A DNA stretch of 64,000 nucleotides, taken from Nostocoides sp. F2B08. Its GTDB lineage: Bacteria > Actinomycetota > Actinomycetes > Actinomycetales > Dermatophilaceae. Below, piece by piece: positions 18,845 through 27,605 of this stretch (positions are counted from its first letter, which is position 1; every line of letters begins with the position of its first letter). The stretch is taken from assembly GCF_009184895.1 (NCBI RefSeq), contig NZ_WESE01000003.1, forward strand, positions 310,001-374,000, read 5' to 3'. The notes beneath the pieces are model-generated. The model ran no database searches, was not told the DNA's origin, and saw only the letters and a program-made list of their open reading frames with translations. The position numbers and the translations under genes were made by a program.

Positions 18845-20089
18845 TCATCGGTCGAGCTCAGCCCGGCGGCGAGCGAGATAGGCCTGTTCCGCAGGGTTCC
18901 CCGTCAGTGCGATGGCCCTGCTGTATGCGGTGGCTGCCTCGTCACTGCGGCCCGCCCTCCGGAGCAACTCGGCACGGGCGGCGTGGAGGGCGTGGTACCC
19001 GTCGAGGACCGCAACGAGGGGGTCGAGTTCGCGCAGACCCGAGTCAGGTCCGTAGAGCTCCGTCAGAGCCACCGCGCGGTTGAGCCGGACGATCGGCGAC
19101 GGGTCCACTTTGAGCAGGCGGTCGTACAAGGTGAGGATCTGCCCCCAGTCGGTGTCCGCGGCGGATGACGCAGTGGCGTGCACCGCGTTGATCGCGGCGA
19201 GCAGCTGGTACCGGCCAGGGGCCGGAGCGCCCGCCGCGACCGCCGCGAGGCGCTCACGGACCAGCGTGAGTCCTTCCGCGATCTGCCCCGGGTCCCATCG
19301 ACCCCGGTCCTGCTCGGCCAGGGTGACCAGTTCCCCTGAGGGATCCACCCGTGCGTCGCGACGTGCGTCGGTGAGCAACATCAGGGCGAGCAGTCCGGCC
19401 ACCTCGCCATCGTCGGGCAGGAGTGTTCGCAGGAGTCGACCCAGACGGATCGCCTCGTCCGTGAGCTCGGGACGAAGTGGATCGTCGCCGGCGCCGGCGA
19501 GGTACCCCTCGTTGAAGATGAGGAACACCACGGCGAGGACCCCGCCGAGACGCTCTCGCACCGCGTCGGCGTCGGGGAGGGTGTAGGGGATGTGGGCCGC
19601 CTTGATCTTCGCCTTCGCCCGGGTGATCCGTTGAGCCATCGCGGTCTCCCCGACGAGGAAGGCACGCGCGATCTCCTTGACGGTCAGTCCTCCGACCAGC
19701 CGGAGGGTCAATGCCACTCGGGCCTCCATGGCGAGCGCCGGGTGGGCGCAGACGAAGACCAGTCGGAGTCGATCGTCGTCCACCGGGCCGGTGGGCTCGG
19801 GCGGGGTTCGGTCGTCGAGCATGTGGGCCGCCTGGTACTTGACGCCACGGACGGACTCGCGGCGCAGCTGGTCGATCGCCTTGCGGGACGCGGCCGTCGT
19901 CAGCCACCCGCCCGGGTTGGCGGGCACACCGTCGTTCGGCCACCGGCGAACGGCTTCCAGGAACGCCGCCCCGGCAGCATCCTCAGCCAGGTCGAGGTCA
20001 CCGAAGCGGCGCGCGAGCACCGCCACGAGCCGCGCCCACTCCTCGCGATGGACACGCGCCAGCACCTCATCGACGTCGCCGGGTGTCAC
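18845..20089 (-). CDS. ECF sigma factor of the YCII/DGPF-associated type (ECF42-like)
   Basis: A 414-residue extracytoplasmic-function sigma factor. Region 2 lies within residues 15-85 (EDAAGAAFLEAVRRWP), region 4 around 125-175 (LVGGLTVKEIARAFLVGETA). A long C-terminal TPR-like extension follows, beginning with the conserved FLIFNEGYLA. This long type has no anti-sigma factor and is known to sit with small YCII (DGPF) proteins, as it does here. The GTG start overlaps the stop of the upstream YCII gene by 3 nt, so it is translationally coupled as the last gene of a three-gene unit. The signal it answers to is unknown. Confidence 0.88.
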   Translation of the reverse strand: MTPGDVDEVLARVHREEWARLVAVLARRFGDLDLAEDAAGAAFLEAVRRWPNDGVPANPGGWLTTAASRKAIDQLRRESVRGVKYQAAHMLDDRTPPEPTGPVDDDRLRLVFVCAHPALAMEARVALTLRLVGGLTVKEIARAFLVGETAMAQRITRAKAKIKAAHIPYTLPDADAVRERLGGVLAVVFLIFNEGYLAGAGDDPLRPELTDEAIRLGRLLRTLLPDDGEVAGLLALMLLTDARRDARVDPSGELVTLAEQDRGRWDPGQIAEGLTLVRERLAAVAAGAPAPGRYQLLAAINAVHATASSAADTDWGQILTLYDRLLKVDPSPIVRLNRAVALTELYGPDSGLRELDPLVAVLDGYHALHAARAELLRRAGRSDEAATAYSRAIALTGNPAEQAYLARRRAELDR

Positions 20090-20472
20090 GACTCCCGGAG
20101 CGCCTGGATGGAGTCAGCGGTGTGGAACGGACGTACCTCGACACGGCCGCGGCACGCTCTCGAGCCTTCCGCCGCCAGGGCGATCGCGACATCGAGGTCC
20201 GCCGCCTCGATGACCCAGAACCCGGCCAGATGTTCCTTGGTCTCCAGGTACGGGCCGTCGGTCATGACCGGGGAGTCCGCCTGGCCGTCCACCGTGGTCG
20301 CGGTGTCGGCGGGTTGAAGACCGTCGGCGAACACGAAGTGGCCGTCGCGGACCAGCCGGTCGTTGAAGACACCGGTGTCGTCGAACGCCTGGAGCATCTC
20401 CGCCTGGGACGGATAACCACCGAATGACGCCGGCTCGGCCGGACCGAATCCGGACAAAAGGTACCGGGGCAT
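20086..20472 (-). CDS. YCII-related (DGPF) protein
   Basis: A 128-residue ferredoxin-like YCII domain protein with the family motif MTDGPYLETKEHLAGFWV near residue 70 and MPRYLLSG at the N-terminus. YciI relatives are small enzyme-like or ligand-binding proteins with a conserved His-Asp pair, but no reaction is established for the sigma-linked DGPF class. It is the middle gene of the YCII-YCII-sigma unit: 5 nt after the first YCII gene, and its stop overlaps the sigma start. Confidence 0.88.
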   Translation of the reverse strand: MPRYLLSGFGPAEPASFGGYPSQAEMLQAFDDTGVFNDRLVRDGHFVFADGLQPADTATTVDGQADSPVMTDGPYLETKEHLAGFWVIEAADLDVAIALAAEGSRACRGRVEVRPFHTADSIQALRES

Positions 20473-20477
20473 GTCGC

Positions 20478-20858
20478 TCAGCGCTCCGCAGCCGTGGCGT
20501 CATCGAGGCGAATGGCACTCGGGAAGCGGTGCACCTCCTGCGGCCAGTCGAGCGCGACCGCGAGCCGACCCGCCCAGTACCGCGCCGCATCGTCGTCCGG
20601 GACCTCGACCACCGTGAATCCGCCCAGGTGCTCTTTGGTCTCGGCGTAGGGACCGTCGCTGAACACGGCCTTCCCATCCCTGGATTCGACGCTGCAGACG
20701 ACCGTGGACGCATCGATACCACCGTCGGCGAACACGAAGACCCCCGCGTCGGTCATCTCGTCGATCACCGCTCGACTGGCCCGGGCCTTGGCCTGTAGCT
20801 CGTCGCCGGTGTGCTCTCGCACCCACTCGTCGTTGAAGCTGATCAGATACCGTGCCAC
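20478..20858 (-). CDS. YCII-related (DGPF) protein, tandem paralogue
   Basis: A 126-residue paralogue of the next gene, sharing ARYLISF, VFADGGID and FSDGPYAETKEHLGGF. First gene of the unit, with GTG 20858 preceded by AAGGAG at 7 nt. The upstream 166 nt (20859-21024) should hold the unit's promoter; I see no convincing classical -10/-35 there. The duplication suggests that two related but different ligands or a heterodimer are involved. Confidence 0.88.
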   Translation of the reverse strand: MARYLISFNDEWVREHTGDELQAKARASRAVIDEMTDAGVFVFADGGIDASTVVCSVESRDGKAVFSDGPYAETKEHLGGFTVVEVPDDDAARYWAGRLAVALDWPQEVHRFPSAIRLDDATAAER

Positions 20859-21024
20859 TGCATTCTCCTTCGGAGTCGATCGTCGCCGGGGCGGGCCCGG
20901 CGGAGGCCACCCTCGTGGGTCGTCTCACCATCTCCACGAACGGCATGACGTCGATACGACACGATCCACACGATGTTCTTCAGCATCCACGTTCGTCAGC
21001 ATCCACACGATGCCGTGGACGACC

Positions 21025-21690
21025 TTAGGGGAGCATTTCCCCGTCCGCCTGTCGAGGACCGGTCCGGCCGTAGGCCATCAGGAAGACCTCCACGGCGTCG
21101 TCGGCGAGAGCGGCACGCTGTTCCGGATCGCTCCCGGCCCAGTCCACCCTGAACATGGCCTCGTTCAGTGGCGCGCCGAGCAGGAGCCACGTGAACGCCC
21201 GCGCGGCCACACGCGCGTCCGGCACTCGTAGCCGTCCCTGTTCGTCCAGGCGGCGGAACAGGTCCGCCAGAGTCTCATACCCGCGCTCGGGTCCATTGCG
21301 GAACCATGCCTCCGCGAGCGCCGGGAACCTCGGCGCGGTCGCGACGACGAGTCGCCGCATCGCGACCAGGTGGGGCGACATCACCGTCTCGAGGAACTCA
21401 CGGGCGAATGACCGCAGATCCTCCTCCACGTCCGGCGAGTCGGTGCGCGCTTCCAGATACTCGTCGGACTCGTGCTCGGCTCGGTGGATCTCCTCCTCGA
21501 TCAACGCGACGAACAGCCCCTCCTTACTGCCGAAGTGCTGGTAGATGGTCACTTTCGACACCCCGGCGGCCGAGGAGATCGCGTCGAGGTTGGCGGCGTC
21601 GTAGCCGCCTGCGAGGAAGGCCTCGAGCGCGGCGTCGAGAATGGCGCGTCGCTTGCGTCGCGAACGGGCGGGCATCACACGATCGGACAT
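21025..21690 (-). CDS. TetR-family transcriptional regulator
   Basis: A 221-residue repressor with an N-terminal helix-turn-helix at about residues 10-55 (AAGVSKVTIYQHFGSKEGLF, the standard TetR recognition helix) and a helical ligand-binding domain after it. ATG 21690 was chosen because TACTGT lies 7 nt upstream; 10 upstream in-frame residues run back through the promoter. It is divergent from an alpha/beta hydrolase gene, with palindromic sequence covering its own -10, so it probably represses both itself and the hydrolase. Inducer unknown. Confidence 0.9.
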   Translation of the reverse strand: MSDRVMPARSRRKRRAILDAALEAFLAGGYDAANLDAISSAAGVSKVTIYQHFGSKEGLFVALIEEEIHRAEHESDEYLEARTDSPDVEEDLRSFAREFLETVMSPHLVAMRRLVVATAPRFPALAEAWFRNGPERGYETLADLFRRLDEQGRLRVPDARVAARAFTWLLLGAPLNEAMFRVDWAGSDPEQRAALADDAVEVFLMAYGRTGPRQADGEMLP

Positions 21691-21705
21691 GTACTTGACA
21701 GTACA
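21690..21705. promoter_or_regulatory. Probable TetR operator and -10 of tetR
   Basis: TGTAC-TTGACA-GTACA is a perfect 5-bp-arm palindrome running from the tetR start codon over its -10 (TACTGT on the minus strand, 21698-21703). Related half sites TCTGTATCTGTACT follow at 21723-21736, before the hydrolase gene. Repressor binding here would shut both divergent promoters. Confidence 0.5.
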
Positions 21706-21758
21706 GAATCCGGATGCCACCGTCTGTATCTGTACTCACCAGTTCAGAAAGGTCCGAG

Positions 21759-22523
21759 ATGGGAACAGTCGCGAGATCCGCGGGCGGCACCCTCCTCAGC
21801 GTCGAGATGAACGGTTCCGGACCTCCGGTCGTCGTGGTCGACCCCGCCGGCGCCTTCAGCGGTATGCGACCGCTCGCGGACGTCGTCGATGCCCTGTCTA
21901 CGCGGTTCACGGTGCTCACGTACGACCGTCGAGGCCGCGGACGCAGCACCGATACGGCGCCCTACGCGGTCGAGCGGGAGGTCGAGGACATCGCGGCGGT
22001 CACCGAGCTGGCAGCGGAGCCGAGCATGCTGTTCGGGTTCTCCTCCGGTGCCGCGCTCGCGCTTCACGCAGCCGCAGGACACGTCTCCCTGAAACGCCTG
22101 GTCCTGCTCGAGCCGGCTGTCGATCTCGACGGGCCACCTGACACCGCATTCACGGCAGAGCTCGACCGGCTTGTCCGAGCCGGTCGACGCGCCGAGGCGG
22201 TCGAGTTCTTCAACCGCGCGATCGGCGTTCCCGAGGAGTGGATCGACGGTCTTCGGGCGCACCCCGCGTGGGACGGTCTCCAGGCCCTGGCACACACTCT
22301 GCTCTACGACGCGAGTGTCACCGAATCCGTCACGCGCCAGGTTCTCGCCCGGGTCGAGGTGCCGACCCTCGTCCTCGTCAGCGAGGGAAGCGGCTCTCCG
22401 CTGCGGGAATGGTCCGAGGCGGTCGCGGCGGCCGTTCCCCGGAGCACCGTGCGCCATCTGCACGGGGACTGGCACCGGGTGGACTCCGAGACCCTGACGT
22501 CCGTGATCATCTCGACCGGCTGA
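21759..22523 (+). CDS. Alpha/beta hydrolase
   Basis: A 254-residue hydrolase with nucleophile serine in GFSSG (about residue 90), an upstream YDRRGRGRS oxyanion loop and a likely catalytic His in HGDWHRVDSE near the C-terminus. It has no signal peptide. The substrate is unknown; the family includes esterases and haloalkane or epoxide hydrolases. ATG 21759 follows AAAGG. Divergent from a TetR gene, which probably controls it. Confidence 0.87.
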   Translation: MGTVARSAGGTLLSVEMNGSGPPVVVVDPAGAFSGMRPLADVVDALSTRFTVLTYDRRGRGRSTDTAPYAVEREVEDIAAVTELAAEPSMLFGFSSGAALALHAAAGHVSLKRLVLLEPAVDLDGPPDTAFTAELDRLVRAGRRAEAVEFFNRAIGVPEEWIDGLRAHPAWDGLQALAHTLLYDASVTESVTRQVLARVEVPTLVLVSEGSGSPLREWSEAVAAAVPRSTVRHLHGDWHRVDSETLTSVIISTG

Positions 22524-22561
22524 ACCGGCAGGGCGCCGGCATAGGTCCGAACCCCACCCGC

Positions 22562-22567
22562 TAGCGT
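22562..22567 (+). promoter_or_regulatory. -10 element of the symporter gene (leaderless)
   Basis: TAGCGT is 6 nt before ATG 22574. Confidence 0.5.
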
Positions 22568-22573
22568 GTGGCG

Positions 22574-23926
22574 ATGAGCCGGGCAGGTCCCACGCAGGCG
22601 CGGTCGATGCCGACCTGGCGCTACGCGCTCGGCATGTTCGGGCTGTCGATCCCGATCAACACCGTCCGCGTCACCACGCTCCTCTTCTACGTCGACATCC
22701 TCGGCCTGGACGTGCGGGCCTATGGCGCGGTGATGGCCGTCTACGCGGTCATCGACGCCATCGACAACCCGGTACTCGGGCACCTGTCGGACCGCACGCG
22801 TAGCCGGTGGGGGCGGCGGCGCCCGTGGCTCGTCGTCGGGTCGGTCCTCCTCGCCGCCGCCTTCGTCGGCTACTTCTTCGTACCGTCCACGGTGGACGGA
22901 CTCGCCCTGGTCGCGTGGTTCGCCGTCTTCGCGATCCTCACCGAGGCTGCGGACTCGATGTACGCGGCGAACTACAACGCACTCCTGCCCGAGCTGTTTC
23001 CCGCCGAGCACGAACGGGCCGGCGCGAACTCCCTGCGCCAGGCCTTCCAGCTCCTCGCCTTCGCCATTGCCCTGGCCGCGACGCCGTTCCTCACCACGAG
23101 CCTGTTCGGCTCGGATGACTCCCCGGACGGGTTCCGCACGACGGCGCTGTTGTACGCGGGGATCGCCCTCGTCGCACTGCTGTTCATGGCACTCGGTGTG
23201 CGAGAGGACCCGGCGAGGGTGGTCGAAGACCACAGCGGCTTCATCACCGGCGCGCGGACGATCCTGCGCAACCCGCACTTCTGGCTCGTCGGCGTCGCGA
23301 CTGCCTGCTATCTGGTCCCGCTGGCCTTCGTGCTCGCCGGTGTCCAGCTCTACGTGAAGTACTCGCTCGGCCTGCCCGTCGCATACTCCCTGTGGCTGAT
23401 CGGCTCGTCGATCGCGATCGCCGCCGCTGGACTGCCCGCCTGGACGGCGCTCGTCCGGCGGCGCGGCGCGCCGTTCGCCTGGCGCCTGGCGTACATGTTC
23501 CTCGCCGCAGGCTTCGTGCCCTTCTACTTCGCCGACTCCCTCATCCAAGCCGTGCTCGGTCTCGGGGTCGTCGCGATCGGCTGGTCCGGCCTCCTGGCGA
23601 CCAACGACCTCATCCAGGCCCGCGTGCTCGACGAGGACGTCCGCCGCCACGGTCAGCACCGGGAGGGCCTGTTCCTCTCCGCTTTCGGCATCTTCAGCCG
23701 CCTGACCGGCGCCACGGCCGGAATCGGACTCGGCTCGCTCGGCTTCCTGTTCGGCTACTACTCAGGCGCTGAACCCGGCCCCGACCCGGGCCTGGCCTTT
23801 CGTGTCGCCGTGGCCGTGTACCCGTTCGTCATCGCGCTCGTCGGCGTCGTGCTCAGCCTCCTGATCCGGATCCCCGATGCCGGGGTGCACCAGCCGGCGG
23901 CTCACGCCCCGCAACTGACACGCTGA
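22574..23926 (+). CDS. GPH-type sugar:cation symporter (MFS_2 family)
   Basis: A 450-residue integral membrane protein with about twelve hydrophobic segments. It carries the hallmark loop of the glycoside-pentoside-hexuronide family, DNPVLGHLSDRTRSRWGRRR and PWL, between helices 2 and 3. Members import sugars or glycosides with H+ or Na+. The substrate cannot be predicted, and no glycosidase is nearby. ATG 22574 is 6 nt after TAGCGT; GTG 22568 is an alternative. It is convergent with the ABC exporter genes. Confidence 0.85.
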   Translation: MSRAGPTQARSMPTWRYALGMFGLSIPINTVRVTTLLFYVDILGLDVRAYGAVMAVYAVIDAIDNPVLGHLSDRTRSRWGRRRPWLVVGSVLLAAAFVGYFFVPSTVDGLALVAWFAVFAILTEAADSMYAANYNALLPELFPAEHERAGANSLRQAFQLLAFAIALAATPFLTTSLFGSDDSPDGFRTTALLYAGIALVALLFMALGVREDPARVVEDHSGFITGARTILRNPHFWLVGVATACYLVPLAFVLAGVQLYVKYSLGLPVAYSLWLIGSSIAIAAAGLPAWTALVRRRGAPFAWRLAYMFLAAGFVPFYFADSLIQAVLGLGVVAIGWSGLLATNDLIQARVLDEDVRRHGQHREGLFLSAFGIFSRLTGATAGIGLGSLGFLFGYYSGAEPGPDPGLAFRVAVAVYPFVIALVGVVLSLLIRIPDAGVHQPAAHAPQLTR

Positions 23927-23945
23927 GCGCGCCCCGGCCTCGCGA

Positions 23946-25760
23946 TCAGCCGGCCTGCTGGGCAGACCAGGAGTCGTGCATCCGCGAGTACACCCCGCCG
24001 GCGCCGACGAGCTCACGATGGGCTCCGACCTCGACGATCTCGCCGCGGTCGACGACGACTACGACGTCGGCGGCCTCGGCGGTGGAGAGCCGGTGTGCGA
24101 TCGCGACCGACGTGCGGCCTCGGGTCAGGCCGTCGAGGGCGCGTTGGACCCGCACTTCCGTCGCCGGGTCGACCGCCGAGGTCGCCTCGTCGAGCACGAG
24201 GAGATCCGGATCGGCGAGATAGGCCCGTACGATCGCGACGAGCTGGCGCTCCCCGGCCGACAGCGACTCACCGCGCTGCCCCACCTGGGTGGCGAGCCCG
24301 TGCGGCAGGCCCTCGATCCACGCATCGAGGCCGAGCTCGGTGATGGCGAGCGCGATGTCGTCGTCGGTCGCGGTCGGCTTGCCGAACCGGATGTTGTCCG
24401 CCAGGTCCGCGTCGAACAGGAATCCCTCCTGCGGCACCAGCACGACGCGCTCGCGAAGGCTTCGGAAGGCGATCCGCCGCAGCTCGACCCCGTCGAGCAG
24501 CACCCGTCCGCCGGCGGGATCCATCAGTCGGGTCAGCAGCTTGGCCAGCGTCGTCTTGCCCGAGCCGGTCTCCCCCACGACCGCCACCTTGGTATGCGGT
24601 GGGATCGTCAGGTCGACATCGCGAAGAACGAGGTCCCCGCCTGGGTAGGCGTACGAGACTCCGTCGAACCGCACCGTGATCGGTCCCCGCTGCTGCACCA
24701 CTCCGTCGTCCCCGGGGTCGGAGACGTCCGCCGGGGTGTCGATGACCCCGATGACCCGGCGCCAGCCCGCAACGGCGTTCTGCATCTCGTTGAGGATCTC
24801 GGTCGCCATGAGGACCGGCTGGGTGAACAGGTTGACGAGGAAGAGGAACGCGAGCAGCTCGCCGAGAGTGATCTGACCTCGCGTGGCGAGGACTGTCCCG
24901 ACGACGAGCACGACGGCGGTCGTGAACCCGGCGAACGCCTGGCCGGAGACGAAGGCGATGACGGAGCGGATCTGCGCCCGGATGGCCGAGGCGCGGTGCT
25001 CCTCGATCGAGGCGTCGATCCGTTCGGCGGTCCGTTCCTCCACGCCGTAGGCCCGGATCGTCGTCGCGCCGACGATGGACTCGCTGATCGCGCCGAGCAT
25101 GTCTCCGACCCGCGCCCGCACCGCGCCGTAGGCCCGGCCGAGCATCGGCTGGAAGCGCCGTACGAGGAAGACCAAGGGGACGAAGCAGAGGTAGACGACG
25201 AGCGCCAGGATCGGGCTGTAGACCACCATGAGCACGGTCGCGAGGAAGATCTGCGCCGCGCTGATGAGCAGCATGAGCCCGCCGAACTGGACGAACATCG
25301 AGATGGTGTCGACGTCGCTCGTGACCCGCGAGACCAGCGCCCCCCGCCGTTCGGTGCTCTGGGTGAGCACCGAGAGGTCGTGGATGTGCCGGAAGGCCTT
25401 CATCCGCAGTGTCGCCAGCCCGGACTCCGCCGCGGTGAACAGGCGGACGTTGACGGCGTACTGCGCGAGCGAGGTCACGACGACGACCCCGGCCGCGATC
25501 CCGATCGCCCTCGCGACGAAGGCGACGTCGGGTCCGCCCTCGGCGAGAATCCCGTTGTCGGTCGTCTGTTGGACGACGAACGGGATGATCACCCGACCGA
25601 CGGTGGCGACCACGGCCAGGGCGATCGTCAGACCCAGACCCACCCGGATCTCGGGCGAGAGCTCGAATCCCCGCCGAAGCGTCGCCATGGTGCCGAGTGC
25701 GCTCTGCTGTTCGATCCGGCTGCTCGCGCCGACCTCCTCCGACTCCTCGACCCCGCTCAT
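23946..25760 (-). CDS. ABC exporter half-transporter with consensus ATPase residues
   Basis: A 604-residue half-transporter: six-helix membrane domain (residues ~40-330), then a nucleotide-binding domain with Walker A GETGSGKT (396-403), signature LSAGE (500-504) and Walker B LLVLDE with catalytic E525. The signature deviates from LSGGQ while Walker B is normal. The partner encoded just upstream shows the opposite, as expected for a heterodimer with one degenerate ATP site. Its ATG overlaps the partner's stop by 4 nt. Likely exports a lipid, drug or peptide; the cargo is unknown. Confidence 0.92.
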   Translation of the reverse strand: MSGVEESEEVGASSRIEQQSALGTMATLRRGFELSPEIRVGLGLTIALAVVATVGRVIIPFVVQQTTDNGILAEGGPDVAFVARAIGIAAGVVVVTSLAQYAVNVRLFTAAESGLATLRMKAFRHIHDLSVLTQSTERRGALVSRVTSDVDTISMFVQFGGLMLLISAAQIFLATVLMVVYSPILALVVYLCFVPLVFLVRRFQPMLGRAYGAVRARVGDMLGAISESIVGATTIRAYGVEERTAERIDASIEEHRASAIRAQIRSVIAFVSGQAFAGFTTAVVLVVGTVLATRGQITLGELLAFLFLVNLFTQPVLMATEILNEMQNAVAGWRRVIGVIDTPADVSDPGDDGVVQQRGPITVRFDGVSYAYPGGDLVLRDVDLTIPPHTKVAVVGETGSGKTTLAKLLTRLMDPAGGRVLLDGVELRRIAFRSLRERVVLVPQEGFLFDADLADNIRFGKPTATDDDIALAITELGLDAWIEGLPHGLATQVGQRGESLSAGERQLVAIVRAYLADPDLLVLDEATSAVDPATEVRVQRALDGLTRGRTSVAIAHRLSTAEAADVVVVVDRGEIVEVGAHRELVGAGGVYSRMHDSWSAQQAG

Positions 25761-27592
25761 GACGTCTCCTCCTCGGTCGCCGCGACCGCCGCCCGCTCGG
25801 CGGCCTCACGGGCGTAGGCCTGCACGAGGTTGGCGTAGCCGGTGCACCGGCCGATGAGCTCGGCGTGCGTCCCGCGGTCGACGACGCGGCCCTGCTCGAT
25901 ATAGACGACCTGGTCGGCCAGCAGGATCGTGGCCATCCGGTAGGCGACGACCAGGACGGTCATGCCCTCACGCGCCTCTCGCAGCCCCGCGAGGATGGCC
26001 TGCTCGACGGACGGGTCCACGGCACTGGTCGCATCGTCGAGGACGAGCAGACGCGGATGCCGCCAGATGGCCCGCGCCAGCGCGATGCGCTGCCGCTGAC
26101 CGCCGGAGAGCGTGCCGCCGCGCTCACCGATGACGGCGTCGAGACCGGCGGGCAGTGCCCGGACGAACGGGTCAGCCTGGGCGATGCGCAGCGCGTCCCA
26201 GATCGACTGGTCGGTGGCCTCCTCACCGAGGGTGACGTTGCCGCGGACGGTGTCGTCGAACATGAAGGTCTGCTGGGCGACGAGGGTGGCGACCGCCGGG
26301 ATCTGCCCGTGGGCGAGCCGCCGCGCATCGACACCGTCGATGAGCACCGATCCGGCCTCGGCGTCGACGAGTCGCAGGGCGAGGTTGGCCAACGTGGTCT
26401 TGCCGGAACCGGTCGGCCCGACGAGCGCCGTCGTGCTGCCGGCCTCCACCTCGAGGGAGACGCCGTGGATGGTGGGGTGGTCCTCGCCCTCGTGGCGGTA
26501 GACCACGTCGTGGAGCGCCGCCGACGCCGGCCCTTCCCCAGGGGGGAGGGTCCGCTCGCCGTACTCCATGCTCCCCTCGGCCCGCAGCACCCGCTGCACG
26601 CGGTCGTACCCGACGACCGAGCGGGGGATCTCGGCGAGAACCCAGCCGAGGGCCCGCACGGGGAAGGCCAGGATCGAGAACAGGTAGGCCATCTGCACCA
26701 CCTGGGCGGCCGTCAGCTCCCCTCTCGCGACCTGCCATGTGCCGACCCCGAGCACGGCGAGCGTGCCGAGCGTCGGAATCGCCTCGATGACCGGCTCGAA
26801 GGTCCCACGTGTGCGACCGACGCGGATGAGCGAATCGCGCAAGGCGTAGGTCCGGGTCCGGAACCGTTCGGTCTCCTCGTCCTCGCGGCCCATCGACTTG
26901 ACGATCAGTCCGGCCTCGAAGGACTCGTGGGCGACCTCCGCCACCTCCGCGCGCAGCTGCTGCGCCCGGGTGATGCGCGGCGACATGAATCTCTGGAAGA
27001 TGACGTTGGCGAGGAACAGGCCCGGGAAGACGAGCAGCCCGATGAAGGCGAGGACGGGATCGAGGAACACCATCATCGTGCCGGCGATGATCAGCATGAC
27101 GATGACGCCGATGGCCATGGGCAGGGGGTTGAAGACCTGCCAGGTGGCCTCGACGTCGGCGTGCGCGTTGGACAGCAGCTGGCCGGACGGATGGGCGTGG
27201 TGCCAGGACAGCGGCAAGCGAAGGTACTGACGCGTCACGCCCCGTCGGTACCCGGCCTGGAGGTTGAAGCCGGCGACCGTCGCGAAGACCCGCCGCAGGA
27301 TCACTCCGACGACATTGACGGCGAGGATCGCGACGAGGACGCCGAAGATCAGCCAGAGTCCCCCCGCAGCGACCGACCCCGCGGTGACGGCCGGCTCGAT
27401 GACGGTGTCCGTGACCCAGCCGATCGCCCACGCGGTGCCGACGGTGGCGGAGGCCCACAGGACCGAACCGACGACGGCGAAGACGGTCGCGCGCGGTTGC
27501 GCGCGCATCCCACTCCAGATGACGCGCAGACCCCGTCGCAGCACAGCACTGGTTGCCGCGGGCCGGGGTACGGGCGCGGTGGTCGAGGACAC
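25757..27592 (-). CDS. ABC exporter half-transporter with degenerate catalytic site
   Basis: A 611-residue partner of the 604-residue protein. It has a membrane domain (~25-325), Walker A GPTGSGKT (392-399), a perfect LSGGQ signature (495-499) and Walker B ending in D520 (LLVLDDATSAVD) where the catalytic glutamate belongs. In heterodimeric exporters (LmrCD and TM287/288 type) this Asp marks the non-hydrolysing site, completed by the partner's odd LSAGE. The start is GTG 27592, 7 nt after TAGATT. The first three bases of that -10 are the stop codon of the upstream fadE, so the exporter has its own promoter inside the fadE end. Confidence 0.92.
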   Translation of the reverse strand: MSSTTAPVPRPAATSAVLRRGLRVIWSGMRAQPRATVFAVVGSVLWASATVGTAWAIGWVTDTVIEPAVTAGSVAAGGLWLIFGVLVAILAVNVVGVILRRVFATVAGFNLQAGYRRGVTRQYLRLPLSWHHAHPSGQLLSNAHADVEATWQVFNPLPMAIGVIVMLIIAGTMMVFLDPVLAFIGLLVFPGLFLANVIFQRFMSPRITRAQQLRAEVAEVAHESFEAGLIVKSMGREDEETERFRTRTYALRDSLIRVGRTRGTFEPVIEAIPTLGTLAVLGVGTWQVARGELTAAQVVQMAYLFSILAFPVRALGWVLAEIPRSVVGYDRVQRVLRAEGSMEYGERTLPPGEGPASAALHDVVYRHEGEDHPTIHGVSLEVEAGSTTALVGPTGSGKTTLANLALRLVDAEAGSVLIDGVDARRLAHGQIPAVATLVAQQTFMFDDTVRGNVTLGEEATDQSIWDALRIAQADPFVRALPAGLDAVIGERGGTLSGGQRQRIALARAIWRHPRLLVLDDATSAVDPSVEQAILAGLREAREGMTVLVVAYRMATILLADQVVYIEQGRVVDRGTHAELIGRCTGYANLVQAYAREAAERAAVAATEEETS

Positions 27593-27599
27593 CTGCTCG

Positions 27600-27605
27600 A
27601 ATCTA
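27600..27605 (-). promoter_or_regulatory. -10 element of the ABC exporter operon, overlapping the fadE stop
   Basis: TAGATT on the minus strand is 7 nt before GTG 27592. Its TAG (27605-27603) is also the fadE stop codon. Confidence 0.55.

Noticed and set aside
18029-18881. Plus-strand open frames across the methyltransferase pseudogene
   Set aside because: The recognisable protein blocks are on the minus strand; the plus-strand translations are shadow-like.
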